DNA of 56,614 nucleotides, from the NCBI GenBank assembly GCA_017883205.1, contig JADGNZ010000038.1, positions 1-56,614 of the forward strand, written 5' to 3'. Below, piece after piece: positions 1 through 6,967 of this stretch. Each line of letters begins with the position of its first letter. Position 1 is the first letter of the stretch. The notes below the pieces were generated by a model. It saw nothing but the letters and a program-made list of their open reading frames with translations, was not told where the DNA came from and searched no databases. A program made the position numbers and the translations under genes. The DNA is from Thermoanaerobaculia bacterium. Its GTDB lineage: Bacteria; Acidobacteriota; Thermoanaerobaculia; Gp7-AA8.

Positions 1-31
1 GGCGGACGGTTTGCGACGCCGCCCTTTTTGA
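1..31 (+). terminator. right half of a terminator from an upstream gene
   Basis: GGCGG near the window edge can pair with CCGCC at 19-23, which is followed directly by a CTTTTT tract. This looks like an intrinsic terminator of a gene lying outside the window. The stem may extend beyond base 1, so only part is visible. Confidence 0.5.
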
Positions 32-121
32 CATTCCACCCGGAACGGCGCCCGAGTTGCGCATACAGCCCGATCGCCGTCCCATTACCGATTGCCCTTC
101 TTGGGCAGAAAGGAGTTAACC

Positions 122-685
122 GTGAAAAACAATGAAGTCAGTCAAACGAACGCCGCTACGGCGGCAGAGGATCCGGCGGTGACGCCGGAGTCGGTGGTGG
201 AGCAGCTCCGCGCGCTGCGGGGTCAGATCCCCAACTACGTGCAGTTACCAGTACCGACAGCGCAGTCGCTGCGGACGGCGTCGAATCTCAATCCGCAGTT
301 CAGGCAGGCGGCGATTCAAGCCGTCGGCGCGTCGCCGACGGTGCAGTCGACCGTCGGTCAGACCGCCGAAGAGCTGCAGGCCGCGGCCGAGGCGGCTGTA
401 CGCTGGTCGACGGTCCGCGACGAACTGAAGGCGACGCTCGATGGCGTCACCTCAGCAGTCCTCATCATGAAGCACACCCTTGGTCAGTTGCTTCTGCTGA
501 CGTACGCCGTCAGCAAGAAGCTCGTCAAGGCGCCGCAGCACGCCGATCTGCTGCCGCACGTGGCGCTCATGCGGAAGGCGAACCGTATCGGACGTGGCCG
601 CAAAGCACAGCCACCTGTGCCTGCGCCCACCCCGACAACGGAGACGGAGACGGCGACGGAACCTTTGTCCACGCCAGTCGTCTAA
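122..685 (+). CDS. hypothetical protein, paralogue of next gene
   Basis: I do not recognise a named family. The GTG at 122 is chosen because AAAGGAG sits 7 nt upstream, whereas the in-frame ATG at 92 has no ribosome site. The 187-residue product has a polar N-terminus, an alanine-rich helical middle and a Pro/Thr/Glu-rich low-complexity tail after about residue 165. No signal peptide or membrane segment is visible. Around residues 128-160 it carries the pattern Y-x-V-x-x-K-L-V-K-x-P-x-H-x-x-L-L-P-x-V-x-x-M-R. The same pattern closes the next gene, so the two look like diverged tandem paralogues. Function is unknown; a cytoplasmic helical protein is likely. Confidence 0.75.
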   Translation: MKNNEVSQTNAATAAEDPAVTPESVVEQLRALRGQIPNYVQLPVPTAQSLRTASNLNPQFRQAAIQAVGASPTVQSTVGQTAEELQAAAEAAVRWSTVRDELKATLDGVTSAVLIMKHTLGQLLLLTYAVSKKLVKAPQHADLLPHVALMRKANRIGRGRKAQPPVPAPTPTTETETATEPLSTPVV

Positions 686-702
686 AGAATAAACGTGGTA
701 CT

Positions 703-731
703 GCCGGGCGCGCCCTCGCGGCGCGCCCGGC
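703..731 (+). other. perfect 12-bp hairpin between two paralogous genes
   Basis: GCCGGGCGCGCC at 703-714 pairs perfectly with GGCGCGCCCGGC at 720-731 around a CTCGC loop. There is no U-tract. The hairpin lies between the stop at 685 and the GGAGG site (736-740) of the next gene, so it may stabilise mRNA, attenuate, or set relative expression of the pair. Confidence 0.7.
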
Positions 732-745
732 ATTTGGAGGATTCG

Positions 746-1126
746 ATGATCAAAGAGAAACTCCCCGTGGCAGGCCTCCTCAACATCCTCGCGAGGATCC
801 GAAGAGAGCGGCTACAGCAGGGCATCGCTCCCGCGAGCGTCCCTTCCGAGGATACGGCCTTCACGGACCCATTCCTTCCCGGCGACGAAGAGTCCATGGA
901 GTTATTCGAGCTTCAGACGCTGCTCGATGCACTGGACTCATTCCCCGGCGAGCCGGTGACGTGGGAAGCAATCCGTGATGCGGCACTGGCCGAGGTGCTG
1001 GAGTTCTATTACGTCGCGGAAAAACTGATCAGGGAGCCGGGGCACGAGATCCTGATCCCATTCGTGGAGGAGATGCGGGCAGTCTACCGCCAGGATTTCG
1101 GGACAGACATTCCAGAGAAGGAGTGA
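746..1126 (+). CDS. hypothetical protein, paralogue of preceding gene
   Basis: The ATG at 746 follows GGAGG by 5 nt. The 126-residue product is acidic and helical, with no signal peptide. Residues about 92-118 read as Y-x-V-x-x-K-L-I-R-x-P-x-H-x-x-L-I-P-F-V-x-x-M-R, matching the end of the upstream protein position by position. The N-terminal halves differ. The 60-bp gap holding a strong hairpin suggests one transcript with uneven expression. No function can be assigned from sequence. Confidence 0.75.
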   Translation: MIKEKLPVAGLLNILARIRRERLQQGIAPASVPSEDTAFTDPFLPGDEESMELFELQTLLDALDSFPGEPVTWEAIRDAALAEVLEFYYVAEKLIREPGHEILIPFVEEMRAVYRQDFGTDIPEKE

Positions 1127-1193
1127 ATCGCCTTTCTTCTTCGCGTTCTTCGCGGCTTCGCGTGAGCTCTCTGTTCACGCGAGGGAAAACCTT

Positions 1194-1259
1194 AACCACA
1201 GAGACGCAGAGGACACAGAGTAGGGATCAAAACTCTGTGTCCTCAGTGTCTCTGTGGTT
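1194..1259. repeat. CACAGAG-family palindromic repeat, copy 1
   Basis: The left arm has ACCACAGAGACGCAGAGG and the right arm carries the inverse, ending CTCTGTGGT. It forms a long imperfect hairpin without a T tract. Four more copies occur at 6856, 39351, 46987 and 49708, always between genes. Confidence 0.9.
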
Positions 1260-1301
1260 CATTCTTGTTAGACCGTCCTAGGCTGGCCGACCCGACCTTC
1301 C

Positions 1302-1361
1302 ATACCTATCGGTATTGACAAGCTGCGCCCTCCGACTTATCTTCCATACCGACAAGTATGG
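1302..1361. promoter_or_regulatory. two operator-like palindromes before the rhombotarget gene
   Basis: ATACC-TATC-GGTAT at 1302-1315 and CCATAC-N6-GTATGG at 1344-1361 are perfect dyads whose centres are about 44 bp apart. A related site, CGTACCCATCAGTATTGAGA near 2751-2770, lies immediately before the TetR gene of the same unit and matches the first site at 16 of 20 positions. I infer that these bind the TetR protein encoded at 2771. The second dyad ends 12 bp before the ribosome site, where it could block RNA polymerase. Confidence 0.65.
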
Positions 1362-1382
1362 TCTGAACGATTGGAGGCTCTC

Positions 1383-2228
1383 ATGTCACGCCGCATTCTC
1401 ATCACTGCCCTTCTCGGGTTGGTCTTGTTGCTCGGATGCAGTTTTGCTCGTCAGGTGCATCGGCGCAGCAGCCTGATGTCGTATCTCTATCCAAAGGCGA
1501 CGGAGGCGCCGCAGCCGTCAACGCAGGGGGTACGGCTGCGGCTGCCGTTGCGGGTGGGAATCGCGTTTGTGCCATCCGAGGCGGCGTCCGGGCGGTACGG
1601 GGGAGGGGCGGCGGCGCTGCCGGGGACCGTGGAGAAGAGCCTGCTGAACGTCTTGCGTGATTCGTTTAAATCGCGGGATTGGGTGAAGGAGGTCGTGGTC
1701 ATTCCGTCGACCTATTTGACGCCGGGGGGCGGGTTCGCGAATCTCGATCAGGTCTCGAAGATGTTCGGCGTCGATGTGATCGCGCTCGTCTCCATCGATC
1801 AGTTCCAGTCGAGCGATCCTTATCCAATCTCGTTTCTCTATCTGTCCATCGTCGGCGCGTATGTGCTGCCACTCGATCACAACGACACGCGCACGCTGAT
1901 CGACGCGGCGGTTTTCTATGTGCCGTCGCGACGCTTCCTGCTTCGCGCTCCCGGACAGAGCCGGATCACGGGACATTCGACGGCGGTGGACGTTGCCGAT
2001 TCGATGCGGGAGCGCTCGTACAGGGGACTGTCGATGGCGATGACCGACCTGTCCGTGAACCTCTCGAAGGAAGTCGATGCGTTCAAGCAGGGCATCATCA
2101 GCGGCGAGCGAAACGACGTCGATGTCATCAACAAGCAGGGAACGTCAATCCGGACGAGCGGGAGCATCGGCTGGGCGTGGGCCCTGTCGCTCCTGCTCGT
2201 TGTGGCGATGAGGAGACTGTGGTCGTGA
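1383..2228 (+). CDS. rhombotarget lipoprotein
   Basis: This is the predicted envelope substrate that pairs with the rhombosortase encoded next. The ATG at 1383 has GGAGG 5 nt upstream; the TTG at 1371 overlaps that site and is rejected. Residues 1-17 form a lipoprotein signal with lipobox LLGC (Cys at about 17). The middle is a soluble domain of about 220 residues. The C-terminus has a small-residue motif SGSIGW, then a hydrophobic segment (ALSLLLVVAM) and a basic tail RRLWS, the layout of GlyGly-CTERM sorting signals. The stop TGA overlaps the GTG start of the rhombosortase gene, so the two are translationally coupled. Assignment rests on the tail, lipobox and neighbour. Confidence 0.8.
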   Translation: MSRRILITALLGLVLLLGCSFARQVHRRSSLMSYLYPKATEAPQPSTQGVRLRLPLRVGIAFVPSEAASGRYGGGAAALPGTVEKSLLNVLRDSFKSRDWVKEVVVIPSTYLTPGGGFANLDQVSKMFGVDVIALVSIDQFQSSDPYPISFLYLSIVGAYVLPLDHNDTRTLIDAAVFYVPSRRFLLRAPGQSRITGHSTAVDVADSMRERSYRGLSMAMTDLSVNLSKEVDAFKQGIISGERNDVDVINKQGTSIRTSGSIGWAWALSLLLVVAMRRLWS

Positions 2229-2767
2229 GCGCGGAACTGTTTGCGCTAACGCCGGCCGCGACTCACGGTGAGGTTTGGCGGCTGTGGACCGGACACCTCG
2301 TTCATTACGACTTCCGGCACTTCCTGACCAATGCAATCGCGATCGCTGTCCCGATCGTACTCATCGATCACCGCAGCCGCCGTTCGATCCTCCTGTCGAT
2401 GACGCTCCTCGCGCCGATGATCAGCCTGGTACTTCTCGCAGGTGCGCATTTCGATGAATACCGCGGCGCATCGGCCCTCGCTCTCGCCGTCTGGGTGGCA
2501 TCAGCACTAACCCTTCTGCGGGAGCAATCGGCAAGCGACCGCCACACCGGCGCCGCCCTGATCGCTCTCGCAATCGGCAAGCTGGCCTTCGAAACAGCAG
2601 GGGCCGGCCATCTCTGGACTGAGGTGGCGCCATTGCCGCTCGCCCATCTTGCCGGCGCGATCGCAGGCGTAGTCGCCTTCATCGGAGTCATACTGATTCC
2701 CACAACCCACTCCCCACTCTCGACACCCCACCCCCTTGATCCAACAGCCCGTACCCATCAGTATTGA
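2225..2767 (+). CDS. rrtA: rhombosortase (rhomboid-family sorting protease)
   Basis: This intramembrane serine protease is thought to cleave GlyGly-CTERM tails of exported proteins. The 180-residue product has the rhombosortase signature WRLWTGHLVHYDFRHFLTN near residues 18-37, a serine in YRGASAL (Ser83) and a histidine in LAHLAGA (His141), the likely catalytic dyad. About four or five membrane segments are visible. The GTG start at 2225 overlaps the previous stop by 4 nt. Known relatives have a membrane helix before the WWRL-T-GH motif; here it is missing, and a matching hydrophobic stretch lies in the end of the upstream frame. The last 25 or so residues (Pro/His/Thr-rich) derive from a CCCCAC repeat and are unlikely to matter. 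Confidence 0.82.
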   Translation: MSAELFALTPAATHGEVWRLWTGHLVHYDFRHFLTNAIAIAVPIVLIDHRSRRSILLSMTLLAPMISLVLLAGAHFDEYRGASALALAVWVASALTLLREQSASDRHTGAALIALAIGKLAFETAGAGHLWTEVAPLPLAHLAGAIAGVVAFIGVILIPTTHSPLSTPHPLDPTARTHQY

Positions 2768-2770
2768 GAC
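2751..2770 (+). promoter_or_regulatory. operator-like site before the TetR gene
   Basis: CGTACCCATCAGTATTGAGA matches the first site upstream of the rhombotarget gene (1300-1319) at 16 of 20 positions, but its dyad is less perfect. It overlaps the 3' end of rrtA and ends just before the TetR start codon. Autoregulation is the simplest reading. Confidence 0.5.
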
Positions 2771-3370
2771 ATGACGAAGACAGCGCACACACGCCTTGGC
2801 GTTCCCACCCGCACGGCAGAGGATTGGGAAGAAGCGGCGCTCGACGTGATCGCCTCTGGCGGGATCGCCGCTGTCTCGATTCCCGAGCTGGCGCGCACGT
2901 TGGACGTTACCAAGGGCAGCTTCTATTGGCATTTCACCGGTCTGGACGATCTCGTACGCCGCGCGGTCGCGCGATGGGACCGGCTCGATAAAGAGACCCT
3001 CGATCAGATCCGGACGATCGAGGATCCTGTCGTGCGGCTGCGGACGCTCTTTGCCGAAGCGATGGCGGCGCAGAGGGCGCAATCGCTTTATCTGGCGCTG
3101 GCTGTGTCGCCGTCGCCGGATATCGGTGCGGCATTGCGAAAGGTGTCCAGCCGGCGGCTGAAACTGCTTGCAGACACGTATCGTGAACTTGGAATGACGG
3201 AGCTTGCCGCGCAACAGCAGGCACTGCTCGCGTACAGCGCGTACATCGGCGGCGTTCATTTGCGCAGCAATGACGCGCCATGGCTTCGGGAAACGCGGGA
3301 CGTGCGCGCGTATGTCGAGCACGCGTCGATGGCGCTGATTGAGCCGAGCAGGCGTAAAACGAAACGGTGA
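2771..3370 (+). CDS. TetR/AcrR-family transcriptional regulator
   Basis: This 199-residue protein has an N-terminal TetR helix-turn-helix at about residues 15-62, including AALDVIASGGIAAVSIPELA, VTKGSFYWHF and the following LDDLV. The helical ligand-binding and dimer domain fills residues 65-190 and is not diagnostic of a ligand. It begins 4 nt after the rrtA stop, so it is likely the third gene of that unit. A related palindrome precedes both it and the rhombotarget gene, which fits autorepression of the whole sorting operon. A TetR gene in a rhombosortase operon is not something I know as standard. Confidence 0.9.
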   Translation: MTKTAHTRLGVPTRTAEDWEEAALDVIASGGIAAVSIPELARTLDVTKGSFYWHFTGLDDLVRRAVARWDRLDKETLDQIRTIEDPVVRLRTLFAEAMAAQRAQSLYLALAVSPSPDIGAALRKVSSRRLKLLADTYRELGMTELAAQQQALLAYSAYIGGVHLRSNDAPWLRETRDVRAYVEHASMALIEPSRRKTKR

Positions 3371-3468
3371 GCTGCGTCACACGACAACGTGACGAACTCG
3401 ACAATGCAACAGTTCTGCATTGCTGATAGCATGCACTCTCAACAATTTTACGAGTAAAGGGAGTACGC

Positions 3469-6400
3469 ATGTTCAACCGCAAGGCGGCGTCGCTGTGTGC
3501 ATTGCTTCTGCTTTTCCCCGGCTACGCAGCATTCGCGCAGAAGCGCATTACTGACCTGAGTGGACGCGAGGTATTTGTGGGTGCGGCTGCGAAGCCTGTG
3601 CGAGCCTCAGCGGCGAAGGCGCTGGCGCTTCATCCGCGTGCCGCGACGACCGTAACCATCAACGCCGGTCCGGACATCGACGCGGCGAACAACGATTACC
3701 GCCGCATCCAGAATGCGCTGAACGCGGCCGTGTCCGGCGACACCATCATCCTCAGCGGCACCTTCAATTTCGCGCAGCCCTTCGCCGCCGCGGCCTGGGC
3801 GCTGGGCAACGACGGCATCGCCTCGACTGCCGATGACTACGAGGTGCTCGTCCCGTCAGGCGTCAACAACCTCACCATCACGGCTACGTCGCTCGGAAGC
3901 GCCACCATCCAGGGGCCTGGCGACCTCGCCCCCGTGAATCTCGAGGGCTTTCTCGTCTTCGACTCTTTCGACTTTCCCGGAGGCAACCAGGGATGCACGG
4001 TCTCGAACCTGCGCATTCTCGATTTCGATCTTTCCATCGGCATGTTTGCCAAACTGTCGTCCGATTACAACAACACGACGATCACGAACAACTTCATCCG
4101 CATTCCGACGGATCTCAATGCCACGGTCGCTCCGGCAGACGTCAACCAGAACATCGGCATTAACTTCAGCTTCGGCACGAACCAGACCATCTCAAACAAC
4201 ACCTTCAACATCCCCGGCGACGGCGTCAGCGACACCGGCGCCGGGAACTTCTCCTCCAGCGTCGTCATGCAGTCGAACACCAGTGGCGGCGCCGTCTACA
4301 ACGGCCTGAACATCACCGGCAACGTCACGCACATCCTGAACGCGCAGTCGGCAAATCCGCAGGTCACACTCGGAATCTGGGAGAACGGCCAAGCCCACAC
4401 CAGCAACATCACCGTCTCCAACAACAGTTTCATCAACGATGCCGTCGGCAACAGTCCGTCGCTGAACATCGAGCGCGCCTTCCGCGTAACCTCCCACTCC
4501 AGCGCCACCACGACCGTCACGTACAGCGGCAATACCGCCAGTGGCGCGAACATCGGATACCAGTGGATCGCCGGATCGAACTTCACGGGGAATCTGCCCG
4601 TGCGGTTGATTGATGACACGATCACGAACTGCGACACCGGCGTGCTCGTACAGTCAAACGGGATCGCCCACATCGAGACCAACGTGATCACCGGCAGCGG
4701 CGCAGGCGGCGGGGTGCATGTCGTCACTGGCATGCTGGCTGGATTCGGCGCGAATCTGAACGGGATCGATCACAGCTTTGTCTCCGGAGGCTCGGGCGAC
4801 GGTGTGCTGTTTGACGCCACCGCGACCGTTCCCACCATTCCCCCACTCACCATCATCATCGACAACAATCTGGGCAACAACACAGGATTCGGGTTGAAGA
4901 ATCTGACGGCGAATTCAGTCACCGCCCTGACCAACTATTGGGGTAGCAACATCGCCGCGAACGTAGCCGCCGGGGTGAGTGGCCCGGCCACCTTCGAACC
5001 GTGGCTCGCCAGCGGGACCGACATCAGCGCAAGCCTCGGCTTCCAGCCGTTCATCTACGCCACGACCGTCACAGCCGCGAACCTGACCACGCTCGCGGGC
5101 ACCGCAGCCGCCGACACCGGTTCGATGCTCAACACGAGCCCGATTACGATGACGATGGACGGCGACACCGGATTCGTTCCCGTCGCGGAGCTTCTCAAGG
5201 TCGACATCCAGCTCGGGGGCAGCGACGACGTCTTCACCCTAGGCCAAACCGGCATCCCGACCACCCTTGACGGCGGCGCCGGCAACGACACTTTGGTCGG
5301 CACGAACATCGCGCAGACGTGGAACATCACGGGCGCGAACAGTGGCGACATCCCCAGCGCGACGAGTGCGTTCCAGAATGTCGAATCGCTTCGCGGCGGA
5401 ACCGCCGCCGACTCCTTCGTCTTCAGCGCGGCCGGCAGCATCGCCCAGAAGCTCGACGGCAACCTCGGCATCGACACGCTCGACAACACCGCCATCCCCG
5501 CCCACTCAGTCACTCCGACCGGTCCCGGCACACTCGACGGATTCATGGGCACCGCAACCGGCGTGGGAACAACGTTCGACAATATCAACATCGTCGCGGC
5601 GCCTGCAGATCTGGCAGTCACGAAGAGCGGGCCCGCGACGGCAAACGCCGGCGCCGTGATCAGCTACACGATCACGGTCACGAACAACGGCCCGAACCCG
5701 GCGATCAACGCCACGCTGACAGACACGATCCCCGCGGGGACGACCTTCTCCTCGCTCGTGGCACCGGGCGGCTGGAGCTGCGTAACGCCTGCTGTCAATG
5801 GAACCGGAACCGTCACCTGCTCGCTGGGATCGATGGCCGCCGGGTCGGCAGGCTTCACGTTGAATGTGAATGCTCCGGCGTCGCCTGCGTCGGTCAGCAA
5901 CACCGCCACCGTCTCCTCGTCGTCCACCGACAACACGCCCGGGAACAACAGCCAGACGGCGAACACGAACGTCATCTTCACGGCTGATCTGGCAATCACG
6001 AAGACCGCCACGGCAACCGCCCCGCAAGGATCGAACGTGACGTACAACATCAGCGTCACGAACAACGGTCCGAATCCGGCGACGACCGTCTCGCTGACCG
6101 ATACGCTCCCGCCGAACACGACCTTCGTCTCCAACACGCAGAACACGGGTCCGGCGTTCATTTGCGGGAATCCCAGCGTCGGTTCGGGCGGAACGATCAC
6201 TTGCACAAACGCGAGCCTGGCGTCAGGCGCTTCGGCAACGTTCACCTTCGTGGTCCTCGTCTCGGGCACAGCTCCCCTCGGCACACTGAGCAACACGGCG
6301 AACGTCACCACGACTTCGACCGATCCGACGACGCCGAACACGTCCACCGCCTCGACGACGATCACAGCCGGCAACACCGATCTCACGATCACGAAGACTC

Positions 6401-6834
6401 CGAATCAGGGACCGCCATACGGTACGGGCGGCGCTCTGACCTACACGATCTCCGTCGCCAACGCCGGACCGTCTGCCGCGTCAACCGTCACCGTCACCGA
6501 TATCCTGCCGGCCGGAACCACATTCGTGTCAGCGACGCCAAGTCAGGGAAGCTGCAGCGGCACGACCACCGTCACCTGCAACCTCGGCACACTCAACGCC
6601 GCCGGCTCCGCGACGATCGCTCTGAGCCTGACACTGCCTTCCACGCCTGGCGTCGTATCCAACACGGCATCCGTGAACACGACGAGTCCTGAAGCCAACA
6701 CGGCGAACAACTCGAGCACATCATCGATCACGACTGTTCCGGCATCGAGCATTCCGGCCACATCGCCGATGGTGCTTCTGCTTCTGGGTGTCGCGCTGGC
6801 GATGGCCGGCTTCGTCGTGCAACGCGTGAGGTAA
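3469..6834 (+). CDS. secreted beta-helix/DUF11 surface protein with IPTL-like tail
   Basis: The 1121-residue protein starts with a signal peptide ending near AFAQ (residue 24) behind an AAAGGGAG site. Residues about 60-520 show Asn-rich, right-handed beta-helix repeats (for example IGINFSFGTNQTISNNTF). Residues about 595-700 have a GGAGNDTL-type calcium-binding turn and related beta repeats. Three DUF11 domains follow, starting near residues 714, 840 and 970, each with the T-I-T-V-T-N-N-G-P-N-P pattern. The tail SIPATSPMVLLLLGVAL...FVVQRVR resembles the IPTL-CTERM sorting signal with IPAT in place of IPTL. It is probably an exported adhesin or matrix protein processed by an exosortase not in this window. 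Confidence 0.88.
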   Translation: MFNRKAASLCALLLLFPGYAAFAQKRITDLSGREVFVGAAAKPVRASAAKALALHPRAATTVTINAGPDIDAANNDYRRIQNALNAAVSGDTIILSGTFNFAQPFAAAAWALGNDGIASTADDYEVLVPSGVNNLTITATSLGSATIQGPGDLAPVNLEGFLVFDSFDFPGGNQGCTVSNLRILDFDLSIGMFAKLSSDYNNTTITNNFIRIPTDLNATVAPADVNQNIGINFSFGTNQTISNNTFNIPGDGVSDTGAGNFSSSVVMQSNTSGGAVYNGLNITGNVTHILNAQSANPQVTLGIWENGQAHTSNITVSNNSFINDAVGNSPSLNIERAFRVTSHSSATTTVTYSGNTASGANIGYQWIAGSNFTGNLPVRLIDDTITNCDTGVLVQSNGIAHIETNVITGSGAGGGVHVVTGMLAGFGANLNGIDHSFVSGGSGDGVLFDATATVPTIPPLTIIIDNNLGNNTGFGLKNLTANSVTALTNYWGSNIAANVAAGVSGPATFEPWLASGTDISASLGFQPFIYATTVTAANLTTLAGTAAADTGSMLNTSPITMTMDGDTGFVPVAELLKVDIQLGGSDDVFTLGQTGIPTTLDGGAGNDTLVGTNIAQTWNITGANSGDIPSATSAFQNVESLRGGTAADSFVFSAAGSIAQKLDGNLGIDTLDNTAIPAHSVTPTGPGTLDGFMGTATGVGTTFDNINIVAAPADLAVTKSGPATANAGAVISYTITVTNNGPNPAINATLTDTIPAGTTFSSLVAPGGWSCVTPAVNGTGTVTCSLGSMAAGSAGFTLNVNAPASPASVSNTATVSSSSTDNTPGNNSQTANTNVIFTADLAITKTATATAPQGSNVTYNISVTNNGPNPATTVSLTDTLPPNTTFVSNTQNTGPAFICGNPSVGSGGTITCTNASLASGASATFTFVVLVSGTAPLGTLSNTANVTTTSTDPTTPNTSTASTTITAGNTDLTITKTPNQGPPYGTGGALTYTISVANAGPSAASTVTVTDILPAGTTFVSATPSQGSCSGTTTVTCNLGTLNAAGSATIALSLTLPSTPGVVSNTASVNTTSPEANTANNSSTSSITTVPASSIPATSPMVLLLLGVALAMAGFVVQRVR

Positions 6835-6855
6835 GAATTTTCGTTAGAACCATGC

Positions 6856-6919
6856 ACCACAGAGACACTGAGGTCACAGAGTTGAGACGTTCACTCTGTG
6901 CTCTCTGAGTCTCTGTGGT
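6856..6919. repeat. CACAGAG-family palindromic repeat, copy 2
   Basis: ACCACAGAGACACTGAGG and its inverse ending CTCTGTGGT flank a short loop. It lies between the surface protein and the oligopeptidase gene. It could act as a weak terminator, but it has only a short T-rich stretch (GGTTTTGT) to its right. Confidence 0.9.
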
Positions 6920-6967
6920 GATGGTTTTGTCTTCTTGCCTATACTCGGCGGCCACAGGAGACGTTCC

